Origin: Gemmatimonas phototrophica | GTDB taxonomy: Bacteria > Latescibacterota > UBA2968 > UBA8231 | Length of the DNA: 64,000 nucleotides | NCBI GenBank assembly: GCA_945861755.1 | Contig: CAMAVQ010000006.1 | Span: 1-64,000, forward strand | Direction: 5' to 3' | Shown here: in pieces, positions 7,910-15,671 of the stretch | Position numbering within the stretch: position 1 is the first letter of the stretch | Layout: the number at the start of each line of letters is the position of its first letter | Made by a program: the position numbers and the translations under genes | Notes under the pieces: model-generated | Databases searched by the model: none | The model's input: only the letters and a program-made list of their open reading frames with translations | What the model was told of the DNA's origin: nothing

Positions 7910-9325
7910 CGGCGCTTTGCTCCGGCTGGCCAGGGCGACCAGGCCGAAGAGGATCCCAAAGACCAGGGTGAAGCGGCCGTTGAGCAGGGCCCCGTCGCTC
8001 AGGCCCATCACACCCATCCCCACCAAAGTGGCGATCAAACCTCCCATGAAAGCGCGCCGGGCCAGGTCGGCGCTGTGCTCAAAGGCGTGGCGCGCCAGAC
8101 CCCAGATGCGCCAGCCCATCCAGCCAAAGGCCAGCAGCCCCAGCAACCCCATCTTGAGCAGCAGGGATAGGTATAAACTATCCAGTGACAAGGTGGTCCA
8201 GGTCTCGAAGCGCCCCAACTCCGGATTGAAGTTCAAATAGGTCAGGGTGGTGCCCTGGCCGTTGCCGACCAGGGGATGCCGGAGGATCTTCTGCAGCGCG
8301 GCGGTGTAACCTAAGAGGCGGCTGGCCACATCGACGCTGAGTTCGTCTGCCACCAAGGTGCGCGAGCGGGCCAGGGCATGGGCGCCGATAGAGGCCCCGG
8401 TCAGGCGCTGAAAGAAGAAGGCCGTGCTCACCAGCAGGGCCACGATGCCGAAGGTGGACATCAGCGTTCGGCCCAGCCGGCGCTGGGCCAAGGGTTGGCT
8501 GAGGTACTGCAGCCATACCGTGGTGATGAGGCCCAAGGCAAAGGCCACCCACATCCCCCGCCGCATGGTCAGCACCAGGGCCAGGCCGGTGGGCAAGAAG
8601 TACACAAAGAGCAACCAGCGCGGGTACGGGCCGCAGTTGTAGAGGAAGCAGTTGATGGCAAAGAGCAGCGCGATGGGCAGGATGAGCCCATGCAGACCAG
8701 CCACCCGGGTGAAGTTAGTACCGGTAGAAAGGTCGAGGGCGCCGGCGAATTCGAGGATGTACTCGGCGCTGACTACCAGGCCGGCCAGCAGCAGCACTGG
8801 CAGGAAGAGCCGCACCGCGTCGCGCTCTTCGGCGAACTGGGTGACCAAAAAGAAGATGGCGTAATAGAGCGGGTAACGCACGTCGCGGACGATCTGCGAG
8901 TGGGGGTTGTCCAATAACACCCCGACCAGGGCGGAGAAGAGCGCCACCGCCAGAAAGACCAGTACCGGCAGATCGGCGGCGGTGAGGCGCAGGGAGAGGC
9001 CGCGCCGGTAGCAGAGATCGATCAGGGAAAAGACCATGACGCCCAGGAAGAGTCCCTCCTGGGGGTACAGGCCGCCGGGCAGTTGCAGGTCCAGCAGCAC
9101 CTCGGCAGGCATTACGATGTTAAAGAAGAAAAGGATGAGCAGGGCGCGCTGCACCGAGAAGAGCGCCAGCCCCAGTCCCAGGACTGCGGCGCTGAGGGCC
9201 CAGGCGTATTGGCCCAGCCACAACGCCGGCAACACCACCAGCCCCACCTGGGCCAGGCAGACCAGGGCGATCAGCCGCCAATTGTCCGGGCGCAACCAGC
9301 CTCCTTTAGCAGCCAGGATGTTCAT
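7901..9325 (-). CDS. O-antigen ligase-like (Wzy_C family) membrane protein
   Basis: The product is about 474 aa with roughly 12 membrane segments. A periplasmic loop at about residues 300-390 contains HPLVGNGQGTTL, matching the conserved HxxxGxG-type motif of the O-antigen ligase/polymerase family. Such proteins transfer or polymerise undecaprenyl-linked glycans, or attach glycans to proteins. Which acceptor is used here is unknown. The ATG at 9325 is chosen over the upstream TTG (9346), which adds seven residues; neither has a clear Shine-Dalgarno site. It diverges from the C25 peptidase gene. Confidence 0.85.
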   Translation of the reverse strand: MNILAAKGGWLRPDNWRLIALVCLAQVGLVVLPALWLGQYAWALSAAVLGLGLALFSVQRALLILFFFNIVMPAEVLLDLQLPGGLYPQEGLFLGVMVFSLIDLCYRRGLSLRLTAADLPVLVFLAVALFSALVGVLLDNPHSQIVRDVRYPLYYAIFFLVTQFAEERDAVRLFLPVLLLAGLVVSAEYILEFAGALDLSTGTNFTRVAGLHGLILPIALLFAINCFLYNCGPYPRWLLFVYFLPTGLALVLTMRRGMWVAFALGLITTVWLQYLSQPLAQRRLGRTLMSTFGIVALLVSTAFFFQRLTGASIGAHALARSRTLVADELSVDVASRLLGYTAALQKILRHPLVGNGQGTTLTYLNFNPELGRFETWTTLSLDSLYLSLLLKMGLLGLLAFGWMGWRIWGLARHAFEHSADLARRAFMGGLIATLVGMGVMGLSDGALLNGRFTLVFGILFGLVALASRSKAPTG

Positions 9326-9339
9326 CGGCGCGCGCTTTC

Positions 9340-9368
9340 TGGACAAGGGGCAGTCGGATTTGTATTCT
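9340..9368 (+). promoter_or_regulatory. Possible sigma70 promoter for the C25 peptidase, perhaps leaderless
   Basis: TGGACA (9340-9345), a 17-bp spacer and TATTCT (9363-9368) lie just before the ATG at 9377. A start 6-7 bp past the -10 box would leave almost no leader, and no Shine-Dalgarno sequence is visible there. Confidence 0.45.
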
Positions 9369-9376
9369 CATTTTGT

Positions 9377-12300
9377 ATGTTCCGCGCTCTTTCAGGCCTT
9401 CTCGCCTCACTGCTGGTCGCTGCGGCGCTCGGCGCTGCTCCCCTACAAGTGCTCTCCGCCGGCGAGCAGGGTCTGCGGCTGGTTCTCAGCTTGTCTCCGC
9501 CCCGGGTACCGGAGCTGGAACTGGAGGGACGCCGCTTTCAGCAGGTGGAACTGCCCCCTGGGTACGCCCGCCTCGCCGAGCCGGGCCAGCCAGCCCTGCC
9601 CTTCTTCGCCGCCCCCCTTGCCGTGCCGCCCGGCGCCCAGGTGCGGGTGGAGGTGGAAGAGGCGCGCTGGCATCGGCTGAGCGGCCTGGAGCTGGCCCCG
9701 GCCCCGCAATATGAGGGGACCAACGAAGACCCCCGGTACGAGACCGATCCTCGGTATTATCTGCTCGACACCTTTGCGCCGACACAATTATTCAGCATCA
9801 CCGAGGGCGGACGTTTGCGCGGGGTGCGGACCTGCATGTTGCAACTCTACCCTTTCCGCTACAACCCGGTCCGCCGCGAATTGGAGTACTGTACCGAGCT
9901 GCGGGTGCGGGTGGAATTTGTAGGTGGCCGGCGGCCCAAGGCCGGCCGCGCTGCCGATACGCCGGCCGCCGCCCCGCTCTACCGCGCTCTGCTCAATCCC
10001 GCGCAGGCACCGCGCTGGCGCGAGGAAGCCGGCGCAGCCAAACTCGCCCTTGACAGTGAATGGTACGACCCTGGCCGTCCCTGGGTCAAGGTATACGCCG
10101 ACGAGGATGCCCTCTTCCGCATCGATCCGACCTGGCTCGATTCGCTGGGCGTGGCCCCTGCGGCCATCGACCCGCGCACCTTTCAGGTGTTCTATCTGGG
10201 TCAGGAGCAGACCATCCGCGTCCACGGCGAGGAGGACAGGTCTTTTGATGCCCAAGACTACCTGCTTTTCTTTGGTCAGTACCGGCGCGGTGACTATAAG
10301 GAGTTCGAGAGTACCTACGGCCGGCGCAACACCTACTGGCTGACCTGGGGCGGGGCCCCGGGCAAGCGGTTGCAGGAGCGCAGCGGTGCGCCGATACACG
10401 GGTACCCGGTCTCGCCCTGGAAATGGACCATTGCGCACTTTGAGCAGGACATCCGCTACAATTCCCTGTCGCTGACGCCGCCTGAGCAGGAGCTGGAGGT
10501 GGACCACTGGTTCTGGGAAGAGCCGGTGGCGGTGGTCAAACCCAGCGATATTCCCAGTTCGCGGATCTATTCGCAGCCGCTGCTCCACCGCGCTGAAGGC
10601 GAGGACTATACTGCCCGCTTGCGCGTGGTTTTGCACGGAGTCTCGGACAATATCCACCATACCGGAGTGCTGCTGAACGAGCAGCGCATCGACGAGCGCA
10701 TCTGGAGGGGACCGGACGAGCTGCGCTTCGAGACCGAAATCCCCAGTGCCTACCTAAAGGACCAGAACCGCCTGCGCCTCCAGCTCTTTGCCGACCAGAG
10801 CCTTCCGGACCAGGTGTTCTTCAACTGGTTTGAGATCGGGTACCGCCGCGCGTACCAGACCTGGATCGGGTACTTCGATTTCACCCAACCTTCCGGGGGC
10901 CAGTCCTATGTTCTACAGGGGTTGTACCCACCCGGCATCGAGGTGTGGGACGTGGCCCACGGGTACTACTTCACCGATTTCCAGTCCGACTCCACGGCGG
11001 CGCGGGGTTCCTTTATCACTTTTGAGGATAACCCAGTTGACTCGGCCCGGTATGTGGCGGCCGACACCCTGGCCGGCATCAAGCGGCCTCACGGCAAGGT
11101 GGACCTGCCTTCCTCCTGGCGCACGCCTGGCCATCAGGCCGACTACCTGATCATCACCCACGCCGATTTCCTCGAGGCAGCCCAGCGCCTGGCCGCCCAC
11201 CGCCGCGAGGGCGGGCTGAGCGTTGAGGTCGTGGACGTGGAGGATTTGTACGACGAGTTCTCCTACGGGCAGATGACCTCGGAGGCGGTGCGCGATTTCA
11301 TCGCCTACGCATACCATTCCTGGGAGCGCCCACCGGTGTACGTGCTGCTGGCCGGCAATACCCACTACGCGTACCGCTCGAGCCGGCCCAGTTTTGTGCC
11401 CTCCCTCTACTACCATGCCCGCAATCGGGGTGAGGCCGGCAGCGACTACCTCTATAGCCTGCTGGACAGCGATCTGCTGCCCGAACTGGCTGTGGGCCGG
11501 CTCTCCTTCATCAATCCGGAAGAATCCCTCGAGATCGTGGACAAGATCATCCGCTACGACCAGGCCCCCGAGCCGGGCGACTGGCGCAGCCGGGTGATCT
11601 ATCTGGCCACCTTCCACGAAATAGGGGAATTCGTCCAGACCAACGACCAGTTGGCCACCCAGTACACCGAAGCGCTGGGGTTGAATACGGTCGCAATCAA
11701 CAATCCCGATAATACCCCCATCCCCAATCTCAGCGGCAAAGACTTCCTCGACGAACTCAACCAGGGAGCATTGCTGGTCAATTTCAGCGGCCACGGCAGC
11801 ATTGGCACCATGCAGTTCTTTTTTTCTACCCAGTTCCCCGACTGGGACTATCTCAGCCAGGTACAGAACGGCGCCCGCCTGCCCCTGATGGTGGCCCTCT
11901 CCTGTCTCAACGGCCAGTTCGCCGAGCCCTTCAACCCCAGCCTGAGCGAGTCGTTCACCCTCAGAAAAGAGGGAGGGGGTATCGCCTATATCTCGGCCAG
12001 TGCCCAGGGCCGGCCGGCCCAGCAGGCATTGCTGGCCGACCACCTCTTCGCCCAGTTCTTTCAGGGAGGGACCCTGGAATTCGGTCCGGCGCTGGATATC
12101 GCCAAGGTGAAGACCTTGGCCGCCCATCCCAGTTTTGAGGATGTGGCGCTCACCATGCAGCTGCAGGGCGATCCGGCCCAGCGGCTGGCCCTGCCCAGGC
12201 AGCCCGATTATGAGGCCCTGGACCTGCGCTTGGACAAAGGAGAGGTTTTCAGCCAGGACACCCTGAGGGTGGAGGCGCTGTGGCGCAACAACACCCGTCT

Positions 12301-14866
12301 GGGCAGCGACAGTGTGCAGGTGGCGCTGTTGGTGCGCAGCCCCCAGGCGGAAGCCGCGCCCGAAACCTTGATCTACCAAAAAGAGGCACCCTTTGCCGGC
12401 ACCCTCACCCTGGCGGCAAACTGGTCGGTGGGGTCTCGCCCGGGGCCCTATGCGTTTGAACTGCAGGTGGACCAGGCCGGTGCCGTGCCAGAAACCGACG
12501 AGGGCAACAACCAATTGCAGCGCCAGGTGGAGGTGCATTCGCCGGTGATTCCCGGACTGCTCTTCCCGCTGTCCGGCGCGGTGCTCCCGGCCGAGGGCCT
12601 GGTGCTGGAAGCGCTGCTGCCCCTGAGCGGCGGGCCCTTCGATTGCGAGTTTGCCCTGTCCGCGGACCCGGCTTTTGCGGACTCGGGAGCGGGATATTCG
12701 GCGCTGGCTGCTCCCGTGCAGGGCAAGGCCGGGTACCAGCCCCAGGGCCTGAAAGAGGGGCAGGGCTATTTCTGGCGCGCGCGTGTGCATTCGGGCGCTG
12801 GCCTGGGGCCCTGGAGTGTGATGCGCTCCTTCTGGGTCGAGGCGGGCCAAACCCTGCCCCGGTGGCAGCAGCAGGGTCTCCAGTTTTTGTCCGGAGAGGA
12901 TCTCGACCTGGAACTCTCCGGCACCAGGATGGTGCTTTCGGCGGCCACCCGTGCCCTCCATCCGGGGGCTGATACCCGCGAGGCCGGCGTGGCAGTGGAG
13001 GGTCTGGAGGGGGCTGGGGTGGTGTGCGCGGATGGGACCTACCTGTACGCCAAGCGCTGGTTCAACGACAAGTCCACGGTGTACCCCGGCACGGATTTCT
13101 TCACCCGCATCGGCAGCGGCTTCAACGGCACCCAGTTCGGCCAGGTCTACGGCGTGCTGGCCGATTCGACCACCGCCGGCATCTCGGCCACCTGCCACAG
13201 CGACGGGTACCTCTACAGCGAGATGGGCGACCCCTTCTCCCTGGAGCGGCTCTCGACGGCCACCGGCAAGAAAGACACGGTCACGGTGCCCGAGGGCCTG
13301 CTGGAATGGAAGAATGGGCAGATCGTCAGCGGCCATGCCCTGATCACCTCGGACGGCCGCTACATCTATAATGTGTCGATGAGTTCCGAGGCCGGCACGC
13401 GCAACCAGTGGCGGGTGCGGGTCTTTGATCCGGCCCGCGGTTGGGCGTTGCTGCGGGATTTCACCTCTCCCCCCACGGAGACAGGTTTCACCTTTACCTG
13501 GACCGACGGGATTCTGGCCGACGGCGAGCGGCTCTACTTCATCGAATACCGGGACGGCCGCCGTATCCGCATGGTGGACAGCCAGGACGGCCACCTGCTG
13601 GGGGAGTGGCAGAGCGATCAGGATTCCACCGGCATCATCTCCGGCCAGTACGACTGGGTCAACAACAAGGTCTGGCTGGGAGATCTGGAGGGTCCGCGGA
13701 TCTTCAGATATGAGGGGCTGGGCCGGGTCACCCGCGGCCAGCTGCTCTCGCCGGCCATCGGACCGGCTGCGGCCTGGCAAGGTTTATTGGTACAAGGCCA
13801 GGGGGTGGAGGTGGAGGTGGAGGGCCGCCAGGGGGCAGGAGCTGCGTGGCAGTCTCTCCAAGAGGTACAGCCCGCTCAGGCCGGCCAATTCACCGATCTG
13901 CGCGGGGTGGATGCGGCCAAATACCCGCAGCTGCGCTTGCGGGCACGCTTGCAGGGGAACGCGGCGCATCTAGACAAATGGTCCCTGGACTTTGCGCCGC
14001 AGTTTTCCCTGGGCTTGGCACAGGCCCGGCTGGATTCGATTGGGAGGGTGGAGGTGGTGGTGCGCAATCTGGGAGTGGTGGAGACCGGAGCGCGGTTGCG
14101 TCTGGAGCAGGGGGAACGCCGGACCCGGGTGCGGGAACTGACCTTGGCACCCTTGCAGCGGGGTGAGGCGCGCCTGGTGCGGTTCGACAGCCTGGCTGCC
14201 CCGGCGGCAGGGCGGCTCTTCGTCCGCCTGCTTTTGGCCCAGGCCGATGCCGATCCACAGGACGACATGCTGGAGGTCTCGCTGCGGGAGGGAGGGCGGG
14301 TCGCCCTGGGATTCAGCGCCTGGCCAGGAGGCCGGCCACTGCTCGACGGCGACCCCTTGGTCAGTGGCGAGGGGCTGTTGGTCCAAGCCGGCGGTGAGGG
14401 CCACCTAGCCCTGGCGGTGGACGGGGTGCCGGTCCAGCCCGATTCGGTATGGGAGGGACCGGGGGTGTTGTACCGGCCTTCCCTGAAGCCCGGAGAACAC
14501 CGGCTGCAGGCCCATGTGCTGCAGGGTGGGCGCGAGGTGGGTTTTGCGGAATTGCGCTTCCGCCTCAGCGAGGAACTGGTCATCGCCAATGCCCTGCCCT
14601 ACCCGCAGCCGGTGCGGGAGGGGACCAGCTTCACCTACGTGCTCTCGCACGAGGCCCAAGTGGCCATCGAGGTCTACACCCTCAGCGGCCGGCGCGTGCT
14701 CAGGCTGGGGCCACTGGCGCAGGGGGCTGGGTTTCAGCAGATGGAGTGGGATGGCCGCGACCAGGAGGGCCGCCGGCTGGCCAACGGCGCCTACCTATAT
14801 CGGATCAGTGCGGAGGGGCCACAGGGCCACGCCGAGTTCCGCGGCCCGCTGAGTGTGGTGCGCTGA
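9377..14866 (+). CDS. Very large secreted C25 (gingipain/PorU-like) cysteine peptidase with C-terminal sorting domain
   Basis: The 1829-aa product starts with a signal peptide (GLLASLLVAAALGAAP) and a long propeptide-like beta region. The C25 caspase-fold domain spans about residues 585-960, with catalytic His806 in NFSGHGS and Cys843 in ALSCLNG. CARDB-like Ig modules follow, then a long beta-rich region that may be a propeller, and a C-terminal FlgD/T9SS type A-like domain (YPQPVREG, EWDGRDQEG, GAYLYRIS). In Bacteroidota, C25 members include gingipains and the T9SS sortase PorU. This one carries its own sorting domain, so it is more likely a cargo peptidase than PorU. The start at 9377 replaces the over-long track start because it yields a signal peptide. 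Confidence 0.93.
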   Translation: MFRALSGLLASLLVAAALGAAPLQVLSAGEQGLRLVLSLSPPRVPELELEGRRFQQVELPPGYARLAEPGQPALPFFAAPLAVPPGAQVRVEVEEARWHRLSGLELAPAPQYEGTNEDPRYETDPRYYLLDTFAPTQLFSITEGGRLRGVRTCMLQLYPFRYNPVRRELEYCTELRVRVEFVGGRRPKAGRAADTPAAAPLYRALLNPAQAPRWREEAGAAKLALDSEWYDPGRPWVKVYADEDALFRIDPTWLDSLGVAPAAIDPRTFQVFYLGQEQTIRVHGEEDRSFDAQDYLLFFGQYRRGDYKEFESTYGRRNTYWLTWGGAPGKRLQERSGAPIHGYPVSPWKWTIAHFEQDIRYNSLSLTPPEQELEVDHWFWEEPVAVVKPSDIPSSRIYSQPLLHRAEGEDYTARLRVVLHGVSDNIHHTGVLLNEQRIDERIWRGPDELRFETEIPSAYLKDQNRLRLQLFADQSLPDQVFFNWFEIGYRRAYQTWIGYFDFTQPSGGQSYVLQGLYPPGIEVWDVAHGYYFTDFQSDSTAARGSFITFEDNPVDSARYVAADTLAGIKRPHGKVDLPSSWRTPGHQADYLIITHADFLEAAQRLAAHRREGGLSVEVVDVEDLYDEFSYGQMTSEAVRDFIAYAYHSWERPPVYVLLAGNTHYAYRSSRPSFVPSLYYHARNRGEAGSDYLYSLLDSDLLPELAVGRLSFINPEESLEIVDKIIRYDQAPEPGDWRSRVIYLATFHEIGEFVQTNDQLATQYTEALGLNTVAINNPDNTPIPNLSGKDFLDELNQGALLVNFSGHGSIGTMQFFFSTQFPDWDYLSQVQNGARLPLMVALSCLNGQFAEPFNPSLSESFTLRKEGGGIAYISASAQGRPAQQALLADHLFAQFFQGGTLEFGPALDIAKVKTLAAHPSFEDVALTMQLQGDPAQRLALPRQPDYEALDLRLDKGEVFSQDTLRVEALWRNNTRLGSDSVQVALLVRSPQAEAAPETLIYQKEAPFAGTLTLAANWSVGSRPGPYAFELQVDQAGAVPETDEGNNQLQRQVEVHSPVIPGLLFPLSGAVLPAEGLVLEALLPLSGGPFDCEFALSADPAFADSGAGYSALAAPVQGKAGYQPQGLKEGQGYFWRARVHSGAGLGPWSVMRSFWVEAGQTLPRWQQQGLQFLSGEDLDLELSGTRMVLSAATRALHPGADTREAGVAVEGLEGAGVVCADGTYLYAKRWFNDKSTVYPGTDFFTRIGSGFNGTQFGQVYGVLADSTTAGISATCHSDGYLYSEMGDPFSLERLSTATGKKDTVTVPEGLLEWKNGQIVSGHALITSDGRYIYNVSMSSEAGTRNQWRVRVFDPARGWALLRDFTSPPTETGFTFTWTDGILADGERLYFIEYRDGRRIRMVDSQDGHLLGEWQSDQDSTGIISGQYDWVNNKVWLGDLEGPRIFRYEGLGRVTRGQLLSPAIGPAAAWQGLLVQGQGVEVEVEGRQGAGAAWQSLQEVQPAQAGQFTDLRGVDAAKYPQLRLRARLQGNAAHLDKWSLDFAPQFSLGLAQARLDSIGRVEVVVRNLGVVETGARLRLEQGERRTRVRELTLAPLQRGEARLVRFDSLAAPAAGRLFVRLLLAQADADPQDDMLEVSLREGGRVALGFSAWPGGRPLLDGDPLVSGEGLLVQAGGEGHLALAVDGVPVQPDSVWEGPGVLYRPSLKPGEHRLQAHVLQGGREVGFAELRFRLSEELVIANALPYPQPVREGTSFTYVLSHEAQVAIEVYTLSGRRVLRLGPLAQGAGFQQMEWDGRDQEGRRLANGAYLYRISAEGPQGHAEFRGPLSVVR

Positions 14867-14881
14867 GGCCGCGCCGCGCTG

Positions 14882-15184
14882 TTACTTCTTCTTGCGGATG
14901 GCCTCGATCTTCTGGTCGCGCTCGGCGAAGATCTGCTCGCGCACCCGCTGCATCTCCCCCTGGAACTGCTTTTGATGTTCGGCGAAGGTCTGAGGCTCCA
15001 CTTCTTTGGAGAGCTTCTGGATCTTGGCCTTGAGGGAGATCTCCTGCTCGGCCCATTTGGCCTCGTACTGCTTCTTGAGTTGGTCGATGGCAGCGACCTG
15101 CTCAGGAGTCAGTTTGACGTAGTCTTTGTCCTGGCCCAATTCGGCGTCGGCCTTTTCCATGGCCAATTCGAGGGCTGATTTCAT
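14882..15184 (-). CDS. Small charged coiled-coil protein of unknown function
   Basis: The 100-aa product is soluble, helical and rich in Lys, Glu and Gln (QLKKQYEAKWAEQEISLKAK), ending EAIRKKK. It has no signal peptide or membrane segment. A GGAGG site 6-7 nt upstream of ATG supports translation. It is separated from the Cys-rich gene by a terminator, so it probably has its own promoter. I do not recognise a family with certainty. Confidence 0.75.
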   Translation of the reverse strand: MKSALELAMEKADAELGQDKDYVKLTPEQVAAIDQLKKQYEAKWAEQEISLKAKIQKLSKEVEPQTFAEHQKQFQGEMQRVREQIFAERDQKIEAIRKKK

Positions 15185-15203
15185 GATGGTCCTCCGGGGT
15201 CAT

Positions 15204-15234
15204 AAAAAAATCCCCGGCCTGAACAGGCTGGGGA
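15204..15234 (-). terminator. Rho-independent terminator after the Cys-rich protein gene
   Basis: On the minus strand a GC-rich stem (TCCCCAGCCT ... AGGCCGGGGA) with a short loop is followed by seven T residues. It lies 25-55 bp past the stop at 15259. Confidence 0.85.
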
Positions 15235-15258
15235 TCGGGGCGGATATGGTATAGGGGC

Positions 15259-15588
15259 TCAGCTCTTGGTCGCGCCGCTGGAGATGGGGCACTTGGCGGC
15301 TTCGGCCTTGGTGCAGCTGGCCGCCTCGGTCTTGGGGCAGGTGGCGGCACTGGTGGTGGTGGCCTCGCCCTTGGGACAGCTGGCCGATGCCGCCTTATCG
15401 CAACCTGCCTTATCCTTGGGGCAACTGGCGGCATCCCCCGTGGGACACGCCTTGCCCTCGACGCTCTGCGTCGTCTGGCCGGAGACCTGCTTGACAACTG
15501 CCGGCTGGGTGTCGACGCTGGCTACGGCCCACTGCAGGGCAGCTACTGCAAACACCACGGCGAAGGCGAGGGTGATCTTCTTCCTCAT
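15259..15588 (-). CDS. Small secreted Cys-rich repeat protein (CPKxEAA repeats)
   Basis: The 109-aa product starts with a signal peptide (KKITLAFAVVFAVAALQWAVA). The mature part holds seven cysteines spaced at 5-13 residues in loose repeats such as SCPKDKAGC, SCPKGEA, TCPKTEAASC and KCPIS. The even spacing suggests disulfides or metal binding on the cell surface, but no family is recognised. The ATG at 15588 is preferred over the track start eight codons upstream because AAAGGAGA is correctly spaced before it. The gene is monocistronic, with a good terminator downstream. Confidence 0.8.
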   Translation of the reverse strand: MRKKITLAFAVVFAVAALQWAVASVDTQPAVVKQVSGQTTQSVEGKACPTGDAASCPKDKAGCDKAASASCPKGEATTTSAATCPKTEAASCTKAEAAKCPISSGATKS

Positions 15589-15615
15589 GACCAATCTCCT
15601 TTTACACAAAAAGAC

Positions 15616-15629
15616 GCGCTGTACAGCGC
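15616..15629. repeat. Perfect 14-bp palindrome upstream of the Cys-rich gene
   Basis: GCGCTGTACAGCGC is fully self-complementary. It sits about 28 bp upstream of the Cys-rich ATG and about 43 bp past the heparinase-like stop. On the minus strand it is followed by GTCTTTTTG. It could be an operator of the Cys-rich gene or a weak terminator of the upstream gene. Confidence 0.5.
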
Positions 15630-15671
15630 AGGGGTTCCAACCACAACTCTACTAAAATATACACGTGGGGT

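Noticed and set aside
10913-13780. 955-aa minus-strand ORF
   Set aside because: It is fully antisense to the C25 peptidase gene, whose catalytic motifs and signal peptide are clear. The minus-strand protein has His/Gly/Arg-rich shadow composition.
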